Shown in pieces: positions 35,105 to 47,300 of a DNA stretch of 64,000 nt. Within the stretch, counting starts at the first letter, position 1. The number at the start of each line of letters is the position of its first letter. Origin of the DNA: Amia ocellicauda (Eukaryota; Chordata; Actinopteri; Amiiformes; Amiidae); NCBI RefSeq assembly GCF_036373705.1, contig NC_089863.1, positions 28,728,227 through 28,792,226 on the forward strand. Direction: 5' to 3'. Both the position numbers and the translations under genes were made by a program. Under the pieces are notes generated by a model. It had not been told where the DNA came from, searched no databases, and saw only the letters and a list, made by a program, of their open reading frames with translations.

Positions 35105-36240
35105 ACAATAGTTGTATAGCACCTTTTGCAGGGCAGCCACAGAGAGCTTTACGGAATTAACAAAGTATAAAGAATTAATAAAATGTGCTAAAATGTAATA
35201 AACCAAAATAAATAATTAGGCATGGAGGAAAAACAAAAACTCGTATGAGTGGCAGATTGTTATACAAGAAAATAAATCAATGGGGGTCCTCGACTTAAGG
35301 CCTAGACTTAATGGTTGCCTCCCTCCCAGGCGGTATAATTCTATGTTACAGCAGAAAGGAGATCTGAAATGTCTTAAACAGTGCTTCTTCCCTCTGGTGG
35401 GGGCCCCTCGACGGCCTTCATCAGGGGGGTTGAACATCAATGGCCCTTGGGTAGCAATGACTCATCAGGGTGGGGGTCAAGGTGCCTCATCAGCCCCTCA
35501 CAGGGGCTTCTATGTCTGGAAGGCATAAAGAGAGAGAATTGTGCTCAGCTACTAATAGAGAGATGCAGGAGGTGACAGAATGCATTGTACATGGCATGTC
35601 CATGGCACACCAGCGGCACTGTAGGTTATAAGGATTTGAAAAACCGAGACTGAAAAGATGAATCTTTAGCCGTGATTTAAAGGTTAAGACTGAGGGAGCA
35701 TCTCTTACATAGGCTGGAAGATCATTCCTCAGTTTCGGGGCCCTATAACTAGCTCTGCCAACTTCAGTTTTCTTGTGTATTTTAGGGACCACTAAGTAAC
35801 CTGCTTCCTGGGATCACAATGGCCGACCTGGACTGTATTTGATAAGATATTTTAAGTAGGAGGGTGCTAGTCCCTTTAGTGCTTTTTAGTCTATCCTGTA
35901 TTGCACAGGGAGCTGGTGAAGAGAAGATAATACTGGAGTGATGTTCATGTTTTTTTTGTTTTAGTTAAGATTCTTGCTGCAGCATTTTTAACTAACTGAA
36001 AGTGCAGAAATAGCTCTATTCGTGCTACCTGACAGAATGGCATTGCAGTAATTACACATAATGTAACAAACATGTGTATCACTTTCTCAGTATCATGCAA
36101 TGAGAGGAATTTTCTTAATTTAGCAATGGTTTCTAAGCTGGAGCACGGAAGACCTTAACACATTGTGAATGTGTTATTCAAAGGATAGGTTATGTTCACT
36201 GATGGCACCCTGGTTTCGCTCCACTTCCTTAGGGTTGAAA
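35105..36240 (-). mobile_element. LINE ORF2 C-terminal and 3' remnant in cgn intron 1
   Basis: On the - strand, 35490-35792 encodes KTEVGRASYRAPKLRNDLPA then VRDAPSVLTFKSRLKIHLFS. This is the typical C-terminus of L2-like ORF2 proteins. The surrounding sequence resembles fish LINE 3' sequence. It is degenerate and inactive. Confidence 0.55.
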
Positions 36241-37563
36241 TTAAAATTATCGTTACTCAGTTCTGTCAGTGCATGATGAACATTTAGATTTTTGTCCCCT
36301 AAAATTAAACTTTCAGTCTACAGAGTTAAGCATAAGGAAATACTCAGGCCCTGTCTGGTAACATACTGTATGCACATACTCTTTCATGCCGGCCCGTTGC
36401 AGCCCAGTCTGTAGTGTAGATACTGAGCCAAGTGTCAAGGATGGGATTTTTAAATTTTCTGTAAGCTTGAGGTTTGCGTTCCCTTGGCAAAGTGCACAAG
36501 CTCTGGAACAGCGAATACTATTTAAATGAGTTGGAAGTTGGGTGGAGGGGCAGCAGAGTACCTGCAACTACCTATGGTACCGGTCTGATACCTGTCTATT
36601 TCTGTCTGCTTGACAGAAATGCATCTATAAATATTTCTCATGCACTCCATCTCTCAATCTTTCTACTTCTCTACCTCTCTATCTATCTACATAACAGGTA
36701 CACTACACATTTCTGAGTGTGGACAAGCCAGTGTGATGTCACGTTATGTAGTGTGAGTCCGAGCAGGTCAGTGTGTGTGTGACTTGCAGTGTGGTTTAGT
36801 GTGGTACAATGCAGTGCACGATCAGGTGAACAGTGCAGAACACAGGGACTGCTGGGACTATCAAGTTTCTCTTCCGTTTCCTGGAGATTAGCCTAATGGG
36901 GGTGGGAGGAGAGAGAGACTATGAAAGATAGAGGAGGTGAAATTGAGTGAAACTAATAAGAGAGACAGATTATAAGAATATGAAATATGGAGAGAGAGCG
37001 TGTCTATGAAGAATAGATGGACAGAGACTTGAAGGGAGAGAGAGAGAGAGAGAGGGAGGGAGCAAGGGACGTGGGTGCAGTGCTTTCTTGTCACAGGCTG
37101 TGGAATGCGCAGTGAAACCAGGGGAAGGCTGGTCTGTTCACATTCCTCAGTGTGCACAGTGGCTGCTGCCTGGCCACGGTCCCTGGATCAGGCTAGCACA
37201 CACAATCTCACACGTAACCACGCACTCTCGCACTCAACCAAATGTGTGTGTGGGTGTGTGCGCATGCAGCGTGCTGTTCCGAATGAGCATTGGCTGAGTG
37301 ATGCCTCTTTCCTCTGGCACATCTGACCCTTCCCTGAATGAAGCCGGAACCAAACCGATCTGGCCTGGTGCGTGGTTCCACTGCACTACCTGAGCTGAGG
37401 TCAATGACCTCACAAGCTTCCCCAGTTCAAAAGCTGTGTTGCAACATGCACATGTTTGGATTAATCCTTGTTACCATGGCTTAATTTGTAATTAAAAAGT
37501 TATCCGCTCTTACTTGTTGTATGTAAATAAACTTATGTTTCGAGAGAGGCAAGAAAAAAAAAA

Positions 37564-38421
37564 ATGAATCAGCTGAAGGTCTGCCTGCCTAATGCTGTGC
37601 TGAGCGCTCATTTTGGGTTCTTCAGGCTTTGGCAGGCCGTTACATATTTTGCCATTAGCAGGGCTGTGTGTCCTCTCAGAAATTCTCTGTTAATTGGGGG
37701 AAATGGGGGAGAGAATTTGTTGCAGTGCAGGAGAATATGCATCTGTCTCCACCTCTCCTGTCTCACAGTGACCACAGCGCCGTGCCTGTTGGCAGCCAGG
37801 TCGGCCTATTTCATTGGCCAGGCTGTGGTCACTGAGCCTGTACTGGTTCAGGATCTGCTGCTGCTTTGTATCTCTGACTCGAAGAGGGATTCTGCTGGGG
37901 TGTGATTTCAGCAGTCAAGTTGGTTTTGGGTTTTAGTTTAGTCTTTCCAATATTCCAAATAAGAGTATTCAATTTGTCATAATTTGGTTAGCTCTGATTG
38001 GCTCTGTATGAGCATTGCTGGTTCGGAGCGGGTCATTATAAACTGAGATTAGTGAGGTGAGGTGAGCTTCAGCACCAGATGGCTGAGGGGACTCTTGGGT
38101 TAAGAGGGCCTTGTGATGGAGTGAATTTGGGTTGCTATTTCTCAGATAGGACCAGACTTTTAGTGCTCTTTTTTGGGGGGTTTTGAATAGCAGTAGGAAA
38201 ACAGCCTAATTCAGTCCTACATGCATTGTTTGTTGTTTTGCATTGTATATAATCTGTACAATATTTCTGCAGAATTGAATGTGTATGGTTTGTGCCGGGT
38301 GTTTTTCCAATTTGGTGTAATGCAGTTGACTGACTGGACCCCGTATCTCACTTCCATATAACATAATTGGTTGGATTACACTGTCAAATATTTTAAGCCA
38401 AATTCTAATTTGGATATACAT
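37564..38421 (-). mobile_element. LINE ORF2 fragment in cgn intron 1
   Basis: The - strand frame 38206-38421 reads PIMLYGSEIRGPVSQLHYTK, a motif found downstream of the reverse transcriptase core in a common fish LINE. The segment to the left is more degenerate 3' ORF2 sequence. The same family recurs at 49200-49860 and 52992-53760. Confidence 0.6.
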
Positions 38422-38972
38422 TTTGGATAGCCTTTTTTAATTGGGGGGGGGGGGGGGAAAGCTTGGGATGCTTTTTCTCTTGGCAGATTCACTGCCAGGT
38501 TAAAGCTCCCTGACACTGATAGTCAGGCCCAGGTATGGGTAGTTTGTGGTGTTCTCTCTCATACATACACACACACACTCTCTCTTTCTCTTGCTCTCTC
38601 TCAAACCCTCTGTTAGCATTGTGATTTATCTGTTTGTGTATCAGAGTGGACTTTGCTGTAGACTGGGTTAGTCATTAACCTGCCCCAACACAGCCCCCCC
38701 CTACACTCAACAATGTGTAAATCTGGGCCACAGACCCACCCTTAACCCTCCCTTCCGTTTCAGTATCAGCTTACCAGTGACTGTCTGTGCTATCTGAAGA
38801 CTTGGATGTCTAAACGACAGAAAAAGCAAAATCGGAACTGAGAGTTTGTGCAATACAGTTTTATTTAAAGCATGCAGATGATTCCAGAATAGTCTGAAAG
38901 TTTCATTCAGGTTGTATTTTTCATTGATATGAAATTAGGGTTGTGGTGTAAGGTTTGTTTAGGGAGCATGAA

Positions 38973-39400
38973 TAGGTGCTTTTACACTGTCATTTCTAAT
39001 CTGGATCAGATTAATCTGTGCATTTGATCAGGATCAGCTGACAGCAGCCCCAGTGATCTTCACATGCACACTAGCACATAAATCCAAACAATTAATAAAT
39101 TACTAATTTACAACACCTTTGTACAACCTTTTTTCTCATTAAGAATTATTCTAACAAGTAAAACCAAATAAACCAGAAAACAATTTTACAATTAACTATT
39201 TTATTTATAAAATGGATAGTAGGGAAGTGTTATCTTAGCTCCACTGATGCGAAGGATGTTTGTCTGCCTTCAAAACAAACAACGTCATTTCTCTGCAGTG
39301 CATGCTGAAACTTGAGCCGGTCTAGTGACCACACTGCCGGCATCAAATGCTACTGATGCGTTTGATCTGGATCAGTAACGGCTGTGTAAATGTGCCTAAT
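38973..39400. mobile_element. Possible non-autonomous DNA element with degenerate inverted ends
   Basis: The left end (TAGGTGCTTTTACACTGTCA then CTGGATCAGATT) and the reverse complement of the right end (TTAGGCACATTTACACAGCC then TGATCCAGATCA) match imperfectly over about 40 bp. The interior does not encode a transposase. It looks like an old MITE, possibly hAT-related. No clear target duplication is seen. Confidence 0.4.
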
Positions 39401-41347
39401 GCAAGTAAATGTAGCCACCAAAGGAGGGTTGTGTTTTGATCATGCCGGGATTCAGCTTGGAGTTCAGGTAGGGGTTGCTCTTCTACCGTCTCAGCTGAGA
39501 CAAGTGTGGAATCGTAAGGCCTGGCTGGACTTCTGGGGGCGTGGGCTGAGGTTGCGGCCCAGGCTGCTTTTGGGGCCTAATATGAGGCAGCCAGAGGCTT
39601 GGGTGTACTCTCTGCTGACTGCCCTAGTCTGTCCTGGGCCAGTGTTACCAGTAAGAATAGTGGTTCCTGCCAGACAGGAACAGGGGCAGATTGGGCTGGA
39701 TCCCTTCAGACCAGTTGCTGTGTCGTTCAATGTCAGTGAGGGTTGGGGAGCAGGCTGATAGATTGGAGAGACCCTTCTGAGTACACATAGAAATGAACAC
39801 GCCTCCTCCCTCTCCTATCCCTCCCTCATTTTTCTTTCTTCTTTTCCCCTGTGTTCTTCCCCATCTCCTTTTCCAACCTCCCCATTGTTCTCTATCCCTA
39901 CACAGTCTGTCCTGTGTCTGTGCTCAGTCTCTAGGCTGATAAGAGTGCTACACTGTCCTGCACAGTGTGTCTATCCTCTCTCCTCCTCCTCCTCCTCTCC
40001 CACACAGGGCTGTGGCAGGGTGGGCTAGTGTCACAGTGGGGGTCAGGGTGAGCTAGTGTCACTGTCATAGTGGGGGGGGCAATGTGGGGCATCAACTCGG
40101 AGGCTGTGTCAGTGTACACGGTTCAGAGAGGGGAACTGGCTGTTTGTGTGTCTGTGTCTGTATGCTGTGCTCTCATTGTATGCTCTATGTGTGTGTTAGT
40201 GTGTCTATGTGCGGTGAGTTTCTGCCTGTGCTGCTCTGTGTTTGTAGTGGGGCTGTGTGTGTAACAACTCAGTGTGTTCATGTGTATGTTTAGCACTGCC
40301 TTGTGTGTAGCTGTGCTGTGTGCGTCTGTACTCCGTGCCTCAGCTGAAGTCCCATTGTGAGGACATGAAGCAGAAAATCAGCCCAGCAATGCTGAGAATT
40401 CAGGTCTGCAGCTGGGGGACTGCCCCCCCCCCACGCTGTGCGCATCTCATTAATGAACCACTTACAATCATTGTACCACTTTATCAGCATTGTTTGAATA
40501 ATTATATTATGGATTTTCTGCCTCTCCCCCTCCTACTGGTATCAGGTTTGTCTTCTGTGTTGTGACTTTGAAAGGAAAATGATGAGATGATGTGGGGGGG
40601 GGTAAGGTCATAGTAGTGAGTCACACAATAGCCCCCTCCTTCTCAAGTTCATGAGAGGACACAGTGAGGGGACCCATGCTTCAATTCTGGGAAATATGAA
40701 CCTGTACTCCAGGAGAGGTTCAGAGTGTGTCTGTCTCTCTGTGTGATTTTAGTAGTTTGACTGTCTGTGTGTTGGTGACAGTGCATCAGTATGCGTTTGT
40801 GACTGTGTGTGTCTGTGACCCTGTGTACAGTCGGCATATGTGTGTTGGTAACTGTTTGTGTGTAATTGTGTGTCTCTATATGCGTCTGTGTGTGTGTGAC
40901 GGTGCATATCGGAGTGAGCACATGCCTTTCTGTGTGACTGTGTTGCGTATCAGATTTGCATTGTTGATCCTGCAATGGAGGTGACCTCGGGGGTTGGCTG
41001 TGGCTGGGGGCCGGGGGTGATGGACACAGACTGTGATGTTGCCTGTGTCTTCTTGTTTGGGATCTGTCATCTGGTATTGCAGTTATTTCTTTATTAGCAG
41101 ACCCTTAGCCTTAGCCGGCCCTTAGTCGTCCTGACAGTTTAAACAAGAAACGTTTGAAATCATTACAAATTGTAGTAATTCAGTTATGGACATGTACACA
41201 CACACTATGGGCCCCAGTACCCCTGTCTGTCTCTTGATTCTCAGAATTTGATTATTTATGTTTGTTTTTCCTTTGTTTCCTCTGTCCACCACTCTCCCTC
41301 TCCCCTCCCCATCCCATCTCTCCTCTCTCTGCAGTCTCCTCTCAGCG

Positions 41348-44300
41348 ATGCACAGTGGGACAGAGTCGGGGGACCGCAGGGGGCCTCTGGACTACGGGGT
41401 CCAGATCCGCTTCATCAATGACCTGAATGAGAGTGGTGGGGGTGGGGGGCGGCGTGGGGCCGGAGGAGGAGGTGTCCCGCCCTCCTCCTCCTCCTCCTCC
41501 TCATATGGGGTGGCAGTCCGGGTGCAGGGCATCGCAGGGCATCCTTACGTGGTCCTGAAGGAGGGAGAGAAAGGGGGATCGCAGGAGAAAATGGGGGTTA
41601 CCCGCCCACCCCTTGCTAACCCCCCATTCTATGGCAGCCTCCCCCGTAACCACAGCACCCAGGGGCTCCCCGATAACCCCTATGCAGACATCACCTCTGG
41701 GTCTCAGCCTGGCCTCCGCAGGGCCCACTCCCAGGGCTCCATCCTGGACAGAGACAGTGATTTCCCCAGTGAGGCAGTGGGGCCAGACACCCCACATCGC
41801 CCTCCTGGAGATGGGCGGTCAGGGAGCTACGGGGCACTGGATGGAGGGGGAGGTGGCAGGAGAGACTGGGAGAGGGACAGAGTCGTGCCCAAAGTGGACA
41901 CCCCCCCAGAGTCCTGCACCACCCCAAGTGGATACAGCAACGGGGGGGGCCGGGTGGACAACAGCACCTGGGGGAGGCGGAAGCAGCTGCAGCAGCACCA
42001 CAACGGATCCCTGGACTCCTTCCCCGCCCCCCCGCCCCCTGTCAGCCTGCCTGAGGAGGCCCCTGCCCACACCGTGGACCGAGGGTCGTTGGCCCCCATC
42101 GACCGGCTGATCAGTAAATTCGATGGGGGTGGGGGTGGCGGGCAGGTCAGGGGGCGCCCAGGTTCGAGGGGCAGGCTGTCCTCGGAGGAGAGGAGGCGCT
42201 CTCGGAGTGTGGACGGGCACCTAGGTCCGGGGACAGCATCAGCAGAGGACAGACAGATGGACACCAGGGCAGGGGGCAGGGTCACAGGCTCCCCTTCTTC
42301 CACCTCCTCTTCGTACTCTTCGGTCAGCCGCCCCCCCCCTGCTGCCCCCACCACGACCTCCTCCCCTTCCCTCTCCTCCCCCTATAATGCAGCCAGCTTG
42401 AGGCGGAACTCTGGCTCAGTCGCCAAAGTAGCGGCCTTCGGGTCCACCACCACCACCACCTCCTACTCCTCGCCTTTAGCCTCTGCCCCCGCCCCCACCC
42501 CAGCCCCAGCCCGCGAGTGGTCCACAGAGAGGACTGTTCTCAAGGAGACGACGGCCAAGGTTCAGGCAGATGCACCGGTGAGGGGAGGGATAGGGAAGAG
42601 GGAAGGGGGGGCTTTTGAAAGAGGGAAGATTGTGTGGCGGAGGCAGGGCAGGAGGCAATAAACATGAAAGGTACTGTTAGATATCGTGAGCACAGTGTGA
42701 ACAGGAGGTGAGTGCCCATCCAATCAGTCTGGACAGAACAGAATAACTGATGTTATAGATTCTTTGACCCCAGGGTTTGTTGAGCTGCTGTCCCTCTCAC
42801 CAGGGATGCCACCCCTTTTCTGGAACAGTGAAATCCGGGCTGTGACGGAGCAACCACTGTTCGCCCACCCCTGTCACCCTTAAACCTCGTCTCTTCTCTC
42901 TTCCCCGATTCGCTCAGACAAAGGTGACGCCCGACCTGCTGAGAGACCAGGGTCAGAGGTCAGATGGTACGAGCGAGGAGGACCGGAGCAAGCTGACCAT
43001 CTACAACATCCTGAGGGAGGGGTGAGTGTCTGCCTCTAGCACACCGAGTGCAATATAGTATAGGGCCCAGACTGGAGCCAGCTGTAGAGGTTTCAGAAAT
43101 TCTCAGAAATAAGTCCATGATAAAAAAAATTAAATGCAGATTAACCCGGAGCCCTCCTCTTGCATGAAGTGAAGAAAATTATTAAGGATGTGAGTTGGAG
43201 AAGACTCTTTGTGCTTCCTGACTGCAGCAGATTGGTGTGTTACTCTCTATGTTACTGTGTATCAGGAGCAGTGAGAGTGAGCTGGCCATCAGGCGGAAAA
43301 CCAGTCTTGTCTTTGAGAAGATCCAGGGCTTAAAGGTCAGAACTAACTCTGTCTGTCAATCTGATGAGCGGTAGTACAGAAGTATGGTAGAAGTATATTT
43401 TTAAAGATTATTAATGCTGTAAATACTAATATAAGTGCCTGTCTCTGTCTCTCTGTGTGCGTCCTGGGGTGCAGAGTGGTTTCTCACAGGCAGAGCTTCA
43501 CTCAGCGGAGGAGCTGGAGAGGAAGGTGCAGGAGCTCCAGCACAGCCTCACCCAGGAGAGGAAGGTCAGCTGGGGTCATGATCTTTAACACTTACCTCCC
43601 TGCCCCTCTGTCTCTCCCTGCCTCCCTCTCCTCCAATCCCCCCTCTCTCCCCCTCCATCTCCTGTGTCTCTGTGATGTACTGCAGTCTGATTCCTATCTG
43701 TCTCTCTGGCATCTGTGTTTGTTAACAGAAGCAGCAGAGTGGAGACCCCGCCCTGAAGGCAGAGCTGGAGGATTGTCTGGATGAGAACTTGCAGCTCCAG
43801 GAGCAGCTGGACCGGAAGAAGAACGAGCTGCACCAGACCCACACTGAGTAAGGCAGGGATAGGGGATGGGGTAGGGGGGTAGAGACTGTAGGTGGGGAAA
43901 GAAGGGAGAGAGTGTGGAGTAGCAGGGCTGACTGTGCTCTGCCCCGCCCCGCCAGGCTGACCCAGCTGCGCATGGACCGCGAGGCGGCGGAGTCTCGGGT
44001 TCGAGACCTGGAGGACCAGCTGGCCGGCCTGCAGGAGGAGCTGCGCAGAGAGAGCGACTCCTCAACCGAGAGGGACACCCTGCAGACGGTATGGACAGAC
44101 ACAGACCGGAAGACAGACGTGCACAATCGGTCATAGCCTGCCAGTGTGTCAATTTGTCAGTCAGTGAGATGGACAAACCCCCTTCCCTCTGGCTGTGCAG
44201 GAGCTGATGACCCTGCGGGCGGAGCTGGCAGAGGCGGGGCTGCTGAGGCAGAGGCAGGAGGAGGCCCTGAGGCAGCGGGAGCGCGAGCTGACCGCCCTGA

Positions 44301-47300
44301 AGGGAGCACTGAAGGAGGAGGTATCCGGCCACGATCGCGAGATGGACACGCTGCGGCAGCAGTACCAGGCGGACATGGACCGCCTGCGCAGCAACATGGA
44401 GGAGGTCTCTCGGGTATGGGCCAGGCCGGGGGCAGGGCGCATGGGGAGGGTCCCAGGGGGCCAGTGGGTCATAGGTGGCCATGGGGAGTTTAGAGGGGGT
44501 CACAGGGGGACAGGGGGGGTGATTCAGGACTGCAGGGGGTTAGAGTGGGTAAAAGATGGAAATTTGGGGGCATACAGAGGAGGGGATCGTTCTCCTTCTC
44601 TAAAACTCTCTCACTCTTAGTCCCAGCAGTCTGTAGAGGTGGAGAGGCAGCGGGTGAACACGGCAGTGCGCTCCCTGCAGAAGCAGCTGGACGAGAGCAG
44701 TGATGAGATCGCCCACTGGAGGGAGCAGTTCGACCGGGCCAAGGAGGAGCTGCGCAGCACCAAGCAAGAGTGAGCCTTGACAGCCCTCTCCCCCCCCCTC
44801 CTTCTCCCTCATCTCCCCCGTCCCCCCATCCTTTCCCCATTATTTCTCCTCCATCTTTTGCTTCTGCTGCTTTCATCTGTTGCTTCTTCTCTTTCTCTTT
44901 CTCCTCTCTGTTGTCCTTCAGCTGCCATTGCTGTCTGTCAGTGCAATATGTTGCAGGTGTAACTGTGTTGCAGTGTGTGAGTGTCCTTGTGCTCTCAGGC
45001 TGCTGCAGGCCCGCCTGGAGAAGGAGGAGTTTGAGGAAGAGATGCAGGAGCTGCAGGACAGACTGGCCAGCATGAAAGGACAACTGGAGCAGCTGCACAG
45101 CACTACACCCGACCCTGCACACACAGACAGACTGACACAGGTACTGACCCACGCACACAGACCGACTGACCACACACACACACACACACACACATACTGA
45201 CTGACACTGGTCCTTTTTTCAGGAGCTGCAGCGTTGCCGCGACAGCCTCCTGGAGGCCCAGTCACAGCTGGAGAAGCAGGAAGCGGAGCTTGCCAGGAAG
45301 GGAACAGAGCTGACGTCCATCAGGAAAAACACTCTCCAGCAGGTGACGGAGCATGAGAAGGAGATTGACAATCTGCGGGACAAACACCACAGGGAGAGGG
45401 AGGACCTGATGAGGTCACTGGAACAGACCAAGCAGGTGCCGTTTGTCATAGTGGCTGAAATCTGTCCTCCTGTGCATGCATCATATCTCTTTCTCTGTCT
45501 GTTTCTCTCTGTCTGTCTTGCTCCCTTCATCTCTCTCTCCATCTGTCAGACTATTAATCTGCATTACATGTTCACCCCCCCATCTCCCCAGGCGGCAGTG
45601 CATGTGGAAGGGGTGGAGCTGCGGGGGGTGCGGGAGGAGGCGGAGTCTCTGCGGGACAGGGTGGGGCATCTGGAGCGCCAGGTGGCCGAGCACAGGGACC
45701 ACGCCCAGCAGCTGGAGGAACAGCTGGAGAGACTGGCCGACAAGAACAGCAGGCTGGAGGTACAGGGACTGACCAGGGCGTGGACACTGACCGACTCACT
45801 GGTGGAGGCTGGACACTGACTGACTGTAAATGGTAACAACAAACACTGACATGGAATCCTTTCTCGGGGGGGGTGTGTCCAGGCGGAGCGGGCAAGGCTA
45901 CAAGCCTCTCTGGAGCAGGCGATGGAGGTATCGGAGGCCTTGGAGACAGAGAAGCGGTCCCTGGGCGCCCGACTGGAAGAGGCCCAGCGTGGGGTGGCCA
46001 GACTGGGCCAAGAGAGAGAGCAGCTGGCCCAGCGGCTACAGGAGGAGAGCCAGCAGAGGGAGCAGTTGCGCAGGGGCAAGAGCAACCTGGAGGAGCAGAA
46101 GAGGCTGCTGGACAGAGCACTGGACAAACTCAACAAGGAGGTGAGAGGAGGGAGGGATGAGCAGGAAACTGCAGCGAGAGACAGGAGAGAGGGATGGGGG
46201 GTTGAGAGGGACGTAAGGTATAAGAACGAGGCGGAGAATGGGAGAAAGTGGGTTAGAGGGAGATGGGTAGAGGGTGAAAGAAAGCCAGAAGAGACAAGCA
46301 GATGGTGTCATCCTGTGAGGGACACTGACGGCAGTGGTTCTGTGTGCCCCTGCGCAGATGGACCAGATGACGGCTGAGTCGAGCGGGTCGGTGGTGGCGC
46401 TGCAGTCCCAGTTGGACGAGTTCCGGGAGAAGTCCCGGCGGGAGCTGCAGGAGGCCCAGCGCAGCAGCAAGGATAGGCTGGGAGAGTTGGAGAGAGTGCA
46501 GGCCACGCAGCATGCCCTGCAGGACGAGGTGTGTGTTTGTGCTGGTTTCTGTCTGTGTGTGTCTCTGTCGCTAGCTGTATTGTAGTCCGCGTCTGACAGT
46601 CTCTGTCCCTCTCTCTGTCCAGGTGTCTCGTCTCAAGAAGGAGCTGCAGGTGGCAATAGAGGAGAGGGACAGTGCTGCGCTGGACAAGGAACTGCTGACC
46701 AACCGCCTGAAGCACCTTGAGGGCGAGCTGGAGGCCAAGAAGACCTCCCACACTGACCGCTCCCGAGAGGTCAGGGCCCTGGAGGTGAGACTGGGGTCTT
46801 GGGGTTGGAAGTGAGAGGGTGCTAGGTGTGGGGAGGGTGTTCGAGTTGAGACGTCAAGGGTCAGAGAGAAGGTGAGTATTAGTTGTAGGTTATAGGTGAA
46901 AGGGCAAGGTCACTGGGATCATGAGGTAAGGGTGAAGGCTGAGAGGGCAAGGGCTGGGGTCAGGGGTCACAGAGCAGGAATCTCGGGACACTGACTTCCT
47001 GTCTGTCTGTCATCTGTCTGTCAGGACAAGGTGAAGCGCTTGGAGTTGGAGCTGGACGAGGAACGGACCAGCGCAGAGCTGCTGACCGAGCGCATCAGCC
47101 GCAGTCGAGACCAGGTACTGACCACAACACACTGACCATTACCCACCGACCTGATCGTGTCCTGTCCTGACCCCACTCTCTCTCTGTCAGATTGACCAGC
47201 TGCGCTCAGAGCTGATGCAAGAAAGGTCATCCAAGCAGGACCTGGAGCTGGATAAGAACGCCATGGAGCGACAGGTGAGCAGCACACAACACTGTACATC

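Noticed and set aside
41258-41347. 30-residue N-terminal extension of cingulin from an upstream in-frame start
   Set aside because: It translates a pyrimidine-rich tract that ends in a splice acceptor (41334). The downstream ATG aligns with the human N-terminus.
45564-46136. Long - strand ORFs opposite the cgn coiled-coil exons
   Set aside because: Shadows of GC-rich coding sequence. The + strand frame matches cingulin exactly.
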